DNA of 64,000 bases, taken from contig NW_027184085.1 of NCBI RefSeq assembly GCF_041296385.1, positions 14,978,801-15,042,800 on the forward strand, read 5' to 3'. Each line of letters begins with the position of its first letter. Within the stretch, counting starts at the first letter, position 1. The DNA is from Aphelocoma coerulescens (taxonomy: Eukaryota; Chordata; Aves; Passeriformes; Corvidae). A program made the translations under genes and the position numbers. The notes below the pieces were generated by a model. The model worked only from the letters and a program-made list of their open reading frames with translations, was not told the origin of the DNA and ran no database searches. Shown here in pieces: positions 60,801 to 64,000 of the stretch.

Positions 60801-62836
60801 ATCCATATAGCTGAAAACAACAAGGAAAGTTTTTGTAACTTACGATGCTTTTTTAAAAAGACACCGTCTTACTGGGATGGGATGGTGTGGTTTTCATATA
60901 GTTTCAGTATGTTTTTTGCTTGAATGAAATTGTCTTACAGTAAAATGCTCGTGTTCAAGAAAGTTTCAATATTTGGAAAATTATGATAATTTTTATCAAC
61001 ATCTTCTATAATCATAATATTTGGTGTTACTGTGTTGCTAGTTGAAGCAAAAGAAATGGAGTTTAGAGAACAGAGAGAGAAAAAAGAACTGGAAATATTA
61101 GAACTAACTAGACAGCTGAAAATTCAAAATGAAGAGAAGCAGAATGAAATAATTAAACTGCAGATAGAGGTATGCATTACAAAGCTGACTTAAAGATGAA
61201 CTGGGCATTGGGTAAACTTCAAAGAGACTGTGTAGTAAAAAACCCGTTAATTAGTACTTAACAAGGTAATATGATGGAATCTAGAAAACCTAATTATTTA
61301 TTGTCTTTACAAAGATCAGTGGCAGGTGCTCCCTTCCACAATGGTAACTCACTCCTGCTCAGGAATCATGTTCCACCCACTGGATAAAGAGACTGAAGGT
61401 TGCTCTGTTCTTGTTACAAATTAAATTACTTTCAAACTCTTTCAGATTTTGAGCTATAAAAAAATTCAACCATGTTTTTCTGCTTAACTTTCTTGGTTTT
61501 AATTTCTGAATTCTGGGAATATATATATATATGTTTAAATAAAATTCCAACATAGATTTCTAGTCCTGCAGAGATTTAAGCCAGAGCACTCAATGAGCAT
61601 TTAATTGCTCAGGTTTTAAACCACTCCCATTACAGAAAGAATTAAGGAAATACTTCAAACCCTTCACACATCAAAAAAGAAATAAGATGTGAAAGTGTTC
61701 AGGCTGAGTTATCCTTGGAACGTAAGAGAGGAATGATGACTTCAGAGGTTTTTAGCATCCTCCGTATTTTCTCCTGCAGATATGTGGCTGAGAAGCCTTC
61801 AATTTATTTTTTTTTCAGAAGTGTCTTTTTTATCTACATGGTTTTAGTTTATCATATTTGTACTAGTTTTGCTAAATTTTGAGACCTTTTAAGAAACATA
61901 ATGGCATTCTTTTTTACATAAGCATAAGGAGCTTCATTTTTCTAGGATTAACTAGTAGAAAGGCTTACTGCTACTATGCTCAGGTAAAAAAGATGCAACT
62001 AATAAAAAGTGAAAGTTATACTTGATATATTTAATATACATTCTCCCCCCCCCCATTCATACTTACTGTTTTGTCTTTGCCTGATTCTTTCAGTTCAATG
62101 CTAAACTGGCAAGAGCTCAGGATAAAACCACCAAGTCATTTTCAGACGCTTCAGTCTTGCCACAAAGTATCTATCGAAGGGTAGGTGTTTTCACAACCTG
62201 TAGTACACAGATACGGAGTATGTTTCAGGGCACTTGAAGCAAGAGTTCCCTGGGGTTTCTCTGTGTGTTCTCCCCCCCACACCCCTCCCACCTCCAGACA
62301 ATGGAATTTATAGAATCAAAGAAAAATTTAAGATAGAAAAGGCTTTTAGGATCATCAGCTCCAACTGTCATGGCTCTTGGCATATTGACACTGATGAGGG
62401 TAAGCAACAACAAAAAGCCACATGGGAGGTGGTTTAAGTACTGAATTGTTAACCTGGAAACTTAAGATAGAACTGACATAAATTACACTGATACAAACTG
62501 TGTAAATGCTTTTTTTGTTGTTGTTGTTGTAAACTTAAGATTTTGGGATGTCAAAAAAGCAGGATTCTATGGAAATAATTTTTGTAATTTTGTGATACGA
62601 AATACTGAGGAAAATATTCTGATTAGAATATTTCTTACTCGCAACAGCAAAACGTATCATTACATAATTTTATGTGATGTTTAAGAATGAAGCTTTTCCC
62701 TGAATTTTAACAGAAGCTGCAGCATCTCCAGGAAGAGAAAAACAAGGAAATTGAAGTTCTCCGAAACACCGTAAGAGACTTGGAGCAACGTCTTAACAAA
62801 GGTGAAGACCTGCCCTTCAAACGGAGGCGATTCTGA
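51835..62836 (+). CDS. CCDC152: Coiled-coil domain-containing protein 152, complete
   Basis: Eight coding exons join in frame: 51835-51897, 52920-53025, 57172-57240, 58268-58332, 60242-60344, 61042-61169, 62094-62180 and 62714-62836. The total is 744 nt and 247 residues; human CCDC152 is about 254. The protein starts MKKNTVVNLDKLLDDF and is mostly heptad-like coiled coil rich in K, E, L and Q (for example EYKDQIEKLMIEIKNKEEDH), ending in the basic FKRRRF. The molecular function is unknown. Its place between GHR and SELENOP matches the tetrapod order and supports the name. All donors are GT and acceptors AG, with matching phases. Confidence 0.92.
52196..52305 (-). mobile_element. CR1 LINE 3' end fragment
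   Basis: The + strand reads CATAGAATCACAGAATCATT, then GGAAGGGACCTTAAAGACC, CCAACCCCCTTCTG and ACTAGACCAGGTGG, the reverse complement of the CR1 3' end. It lies in the intron after the first CCDC152 coding exon. Confidence 0.9.
52920..53025 (+). CDS. CCDC152: CCDC152 second coding exon
   Basis: 106 bp from TTTTCTAG/AAAATATC to AAAGAGG/GTAAGT, entered in phase 0 and left in phase 1. It encodes KISEINEANNLLIHQLEKCN and the following lysine/glutamate-rich coil. Confidence 0.88.
53026..57171 (+). other. CCDC152 intron between second and third coding exons
   Basis: Non-coding. It has a (TTCATA)n tract at about 53197-53229 and a T/G homopolymer cluster at 56060-56106. The open frame at 53877-54293 has no recognisable domain, and the surrounding GC-richer patch (about 53990-54540) could be a decayed repeat of unknown family. 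Confidence 0.65.
53197..53229. repeat. (TTCATA)n microsatellite
   Basis: Five to six units of TTCATA. Short and apparently perfect. Confidence 0.85.
57172..57240 (+). CDS. CCDC152: CCDC152 third coding exon
   Basis: 69 bp from TTTCTTTCAG/AATGCAGC to GTGAAAG/GTAAAG, phase 1 to phase 1. It encodes ECSTLQNVVKGLTQTIENQC. Confidence 0.87.
58268..58332 (+). CDS. CCDC152: CCDC152 fourth coding exon
   Basis: 65 bp from TTTCTGCAG/ATGAAAAT to TGAAGAG/GTATGT, phase 1 to phase 0. It encodes DENDRLKGTIHILEDKLKTC and two glutamates. Confidence 0.88.
58333..60241 (+). other. CCDC152 intron between fourth and fifth coding exons
   Basis: Non-coding apart from a probable LTR listed separately. No exon seen. 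Confidence 0.7.
59580..59995 (+). mobile_element. Probable solo LTR
   Basis: The right part reads CTTTCAAATAAATACCTACC, then TTATTCTTGTCTAGTCTCTG and TTTTAGGTGGCCTAGGTGGC up to AAGGCATCA. This looks like an LTR poly(A) signal, R and U5 ending in CA; the left part is GC-richer than the flanks. Ends and target duplication were not fixed, so family and exact limits are unknown. Confidence 0.5.
60242..60344 (+). CDS. CCDC152: CCDC152 fifth coding exon
   Basis: 103 bp from ACATTCACAG/GAGTATAA to AAAAAAT/GTAAGT, phase 0 to phase 1. It encodes a strong coiled coil, EYKDQIEKLMIEIKNKEEDH and onward. Confidence 0.88.
61042..61169 (+). CDS. CCDC152: CCDC152 sixth coding exon
   Basis: 128 bp from GTTGCTAG/TTGAAGCA to ATAGAG/GTATGC, phase 1 to phase 0. 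It encodes FEAKEMEFREQREKKELEIL and further coiled coil. Confidence 0.88.
62094..62180 (+). CDS. CCDC152: CCDC152 seventh coding exon
   Basis: 87 bp (29 codons) from TTCTTTCAG/TTCAATGC to CGAAGG/GTAGGT. It encodes FNAKLARAQDKTTKSFSDAS and continues to IYRR; this is the least coiled part of the protein. Confidence 0.88.
62181..62713 (+). other. Last CCDC152 intron
   Basis: Non-coding. It contains a diverged CR1 tail (62307-62380) and a short (GTT)n run at about 62514-62530. Confidence 0.75.
62307..62380 (-). mobile_element. Diverged CR1 LINE 3' end fragment
   Basis: The + strand ATAGAATCAAAGAAAAATTT followed by AAGGCTTTTAGGATCATC and CTCCAACTGTCA keeps the layout of the reverse-complemented CR1 tail with many changes. 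Confidence 0.6.
62714..62836 (+). CDS. CCDC152: CCDC152 last coding exon
   Basis: Entered at TTTTAACAG/AAGCTGCA in phase 0 and open for 40 codons to TGA at 62834-62836. It encodes KLQHLQEEKNKEIEVLRNTV and ends in the basic PFKRRRF. Its 3'UTR runs into the SELENOP 3'UTR on the other strand. Confidence 0.9.
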   Translation, partial: KLQHLQEEKNKEIEVLRNTVRDLEQRLNKGEDLPFKRRRF

Positions 62837-62910
62837 GCAAATTATATGAAGCATTTCAGTGTTTCAAACTGTGCATCTCAAAATGAACACAACACATGAA
62901 GGAAGTATTT

Positions 62911-62916
62911 TTTATT
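62911..62916 (-). terminator. SELENOP poly(A) signal
   Basis: AATAAA on the - strand about 95 nt downstream of SECIS 2, predicting an mRNA end near 62880-62900, about 50 bp beyond the CCDC152 stop codon on the other strand. Confidence 0.7.
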
Positions 62917-62995
62917 GAAAACACTCTTTTCAAACATTCCAAAGGCATGCATTCTGTGTTTACTCAGAGCTACTCTCTTGCTAATCACCATTCAC

Positions 62996-63001
62996 AATAA
63001 A
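62996..63001 (+). terminator. CCDC152 poly(A) signal
   Basis: AATAAA on the + strand 160 bp after the CCDC152 stop, followed by GT-rich sequence (GGTTTTGTAGG). The cleavage site should fall inside the SECIS 2 footprint of the opposite strand. Confidence 0.65.
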
Positions 63002-63058
63002 AAGACTCAGGTTTTGTAGGAGTAGTAATTTCCCTATTAAACCATCATTAATTATTGT
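62998..63058 (-). promoter_or_regulatory. SECIS element 2 (form 1-like) of SELENOP
   Basis: On the - strand ATGA (complement of 63045-63048) precedes GGTTTAATAGG, which pairs with CCTACAAAACC (63033-63043 with 63010-63020), nine pairs around a two-base mismatch. TGAG (complement of 63006-63009) closes the quartet. The apical loop begins GAAA, placing AAA 13 nt after ATGA. The order form 2 then form 1 matches the known SELENOP arrangement. Confidence 0.8.
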
Positions 63059-63644
63059 GTATGCTTTCATAGCAGTTTTCTTTTTATGAACATTCTCTTC
63101 TTCATCCAGGAATCCTTCTAACAATGGATTTACTTCCATTCCATTAATCAAACATTAGCAATGCTAGGCTACAGACAGATTAGTTATACATGTTTAAGTG
63201 GTATATTATGTTAATAATTGATACAGATTTATCAAATTCAGCACTGTTATAAACAAAGATAAACATTACACCAAGATTAAACTTGTTTCATCCCACCATC
63301 TTTTTGATTCTGACACTAAGTCGTTAACACTACTTCTCACTTTAGGATGATGTTACTGATTTAGTAGGATTTTACAGGCTGTAGCAGTATGTATAAATGG
63401 AGCCTCTTACTGTATCTAAGCCATGAAAGTTAAGCATATAAATCTGTTATTTGAAAATAAAGCAGGTAATGTCTATGTATTACATTTCTCATGTGAAATT
63501 ATTGTCACATTGTTTAGGAGTAAGTTTTGCTTGTACATGATTTGTATCCCCAGGTTAGAAAAAACACCAAACAACCTCAACTTTCAAATATGTTGTCTTA
63601 ATAAAAAATGATTCATATATCTGTCTTGGTTATCTTCTGTTCTG

Positions 63645-63712
63645 GATTGCAAAACATCAGACAGGAGCCCCTAGGTCATAGTTTATGCTCCTGTCCTCAC
63701 AAATGCAAGCAG
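63645..63712 (-). promoter_or_regulatory. SECIS element 1 (form 2-like) of SELENOP
   Basis: On the - strand GTGA (complement of 63697-63700) begins the non-Watson-Crick quartet. A perfect 9-bp helix, GACAGGAGC with GCTCCTGTC (63687-63695 and 63660-63668), follows, and TGAT closes the quartet (complement of 63656-63659). The AA of the apical loop (ATAAAC) lies 12 nt after GTGA, the normal spacing. The apical region can form a small extra pairing (CCTAGG), as in form 2 SECIS. G in the first quartet position is an accepted variant of ATGA. Confidence 0.82.
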
Positions 63713-64000
63713 AATGTTAGAAGAGAAACAAGAAAGACAAATTAATCAAGAATGCAGACACCTTCCCAGTGGAACTGAAAAACCAACTTTTTTAGGGGCC
63801 AATTAAATTCCTTTAAATCATGAAGCTTTTCACTGATGGAATTTGACAGGAATGCTATAATTCTAAGAACACTGCTCTAAAAACATACTTCTTCGCAATA
63901 TTTTAACTCCACATACCTGTCAGTATAATTTTGAATTGGGGGCAATAAAAACATTTGATCTGTTTATTTTTCTGCTCTTGCAACTCTATGAATTGAGTTA

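Larger units (their letters stand above)
62837..63025 (+). other. CCDC152: CCDC152 3' untranslated region
   Basis: The first poly(A) signal after the stop is AATAAA at 62996-63001, predicting an end near 63012-63030. More distal AATAAA motifs at 63456-63461 and 63600-63605 could give longer forms. The region is antisense to the end of the SELENOP 3'UTR. Confidence 0.65.
62890..64000 (-). other. SELENOP: SELENOP 3' untranslated region (coding part beyond window)
   Basis: Two SECIS-type hairpins on the - strand (about 63645-63712 and 62998-63058) lie upstream of an AATAAA at 62911-62916. Selenoprotein P is the vertebrate gene known for two SECIS elements, which decode its many UGA-selenocysteine codons, and it lies convergently next to CCDC152 in tetrapods. 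The protein is a secreted liver-derived selenium carrier. No coding frame is visible on the - strand up to 64000, so its last coding exon should lie further right. Identity rests on the SECIS pair and gene order, not on protein sequence. Confidence 0.82.

Noticed and set aside
63061..63120. Second ATGA...GA arrangement on the - strand as an alternative SECIS
   Set aside because: The arms do not pair well; the hairpin at 62998-63058 is much better.
63720..64000. Possible last coding exon of SELENOP on the - strand
   Set aside because: No frame rich in Cys or in-frame TGA with coding character is seen; the stretch looks like 3'UTR.

Overview
The window is vertebrate nuclear DNA, almost certainly from a bird and probably a songbird. 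On the + strand it holds most of the growth hormone receptor gene (GHR) and then a complete CCDC152. On the - strand at the right edge lies the 3' end of what I identify as the selenoprotein P gene (SELENOP). The GHR-CCDC152-SELENOP order is known in tetrapods, and in birds it lies on the Z chromosome. Bird-type CR1 LINE 3' ends, a tRNA-Ile-derived SINE with a CR1-type tail (as in the songbird TguSINE1 family), and avian-type LTRs support the lineage. The species cannot be named from the sequence.

Layout. 1-14577: GHR intron upstream of exon 4, with a 460-bp (TTTTTC)n satellite. 14578-28823: GHR coding exons 4-10 (numbered as in human), all with intact splice sites and compatible phases; the signal-peptide exon lies outside the window. 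28824 to about 30660: GHR 3'UTR. 30840-35800: a diverged CR1 reverse transcriptase fragment, a SINE and a CR1 tail. 35808-45218: a complete, apparently intact endogenous retrovirus on the - strand, with 679-bp LTRs identical by eye, a 5-bp target duplication (GTCAG), a serine-tRNA-like primer site, and open gag, pol and env. 46198-46960: an older LTR. 49600-49830: a CpG island, the likely CCDC152 promoter. 51835-62836: eight CCDC152 coding exons (247 residues). 62890-64000: SELENOP 3'UTR on the - strand, recognised by two SECIS elements.

How the parts relate. GHR is the cytokine-class receptor for growth hormone; the coding part here runs from the first extracellular subdomain to the STAT-docking tail. 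CCDC152 and SELENOP converge tail to tail, so the end of the CCDC152 transcript should be antisense to the distal SELENOP 3'UTR and reach its second SECIS. The provirus lies between GHR and the CCDC152 promoter in the opposite orientation, so its LTRs would drive transcription toward GHR, antisense to it.

The most noteworthy signals are: (1) a textbook -1 frameshift cassette at the gag/pol junction of the young provirus, with a GGGAAAC slip site, a 6-nt spacer and an 11-bp stem whose loop can form a 7-bp pseudoknot; (2) the paired SECIS elements and the antisense overlap with CCDC152; (3) an env-bearing provirus combining a serine primer site, a zinc-knuckle-less Gag, a YIDD reverse transcriptase and a tail-less Env. 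All comparisons were made by reading the sequence; no database search was run.
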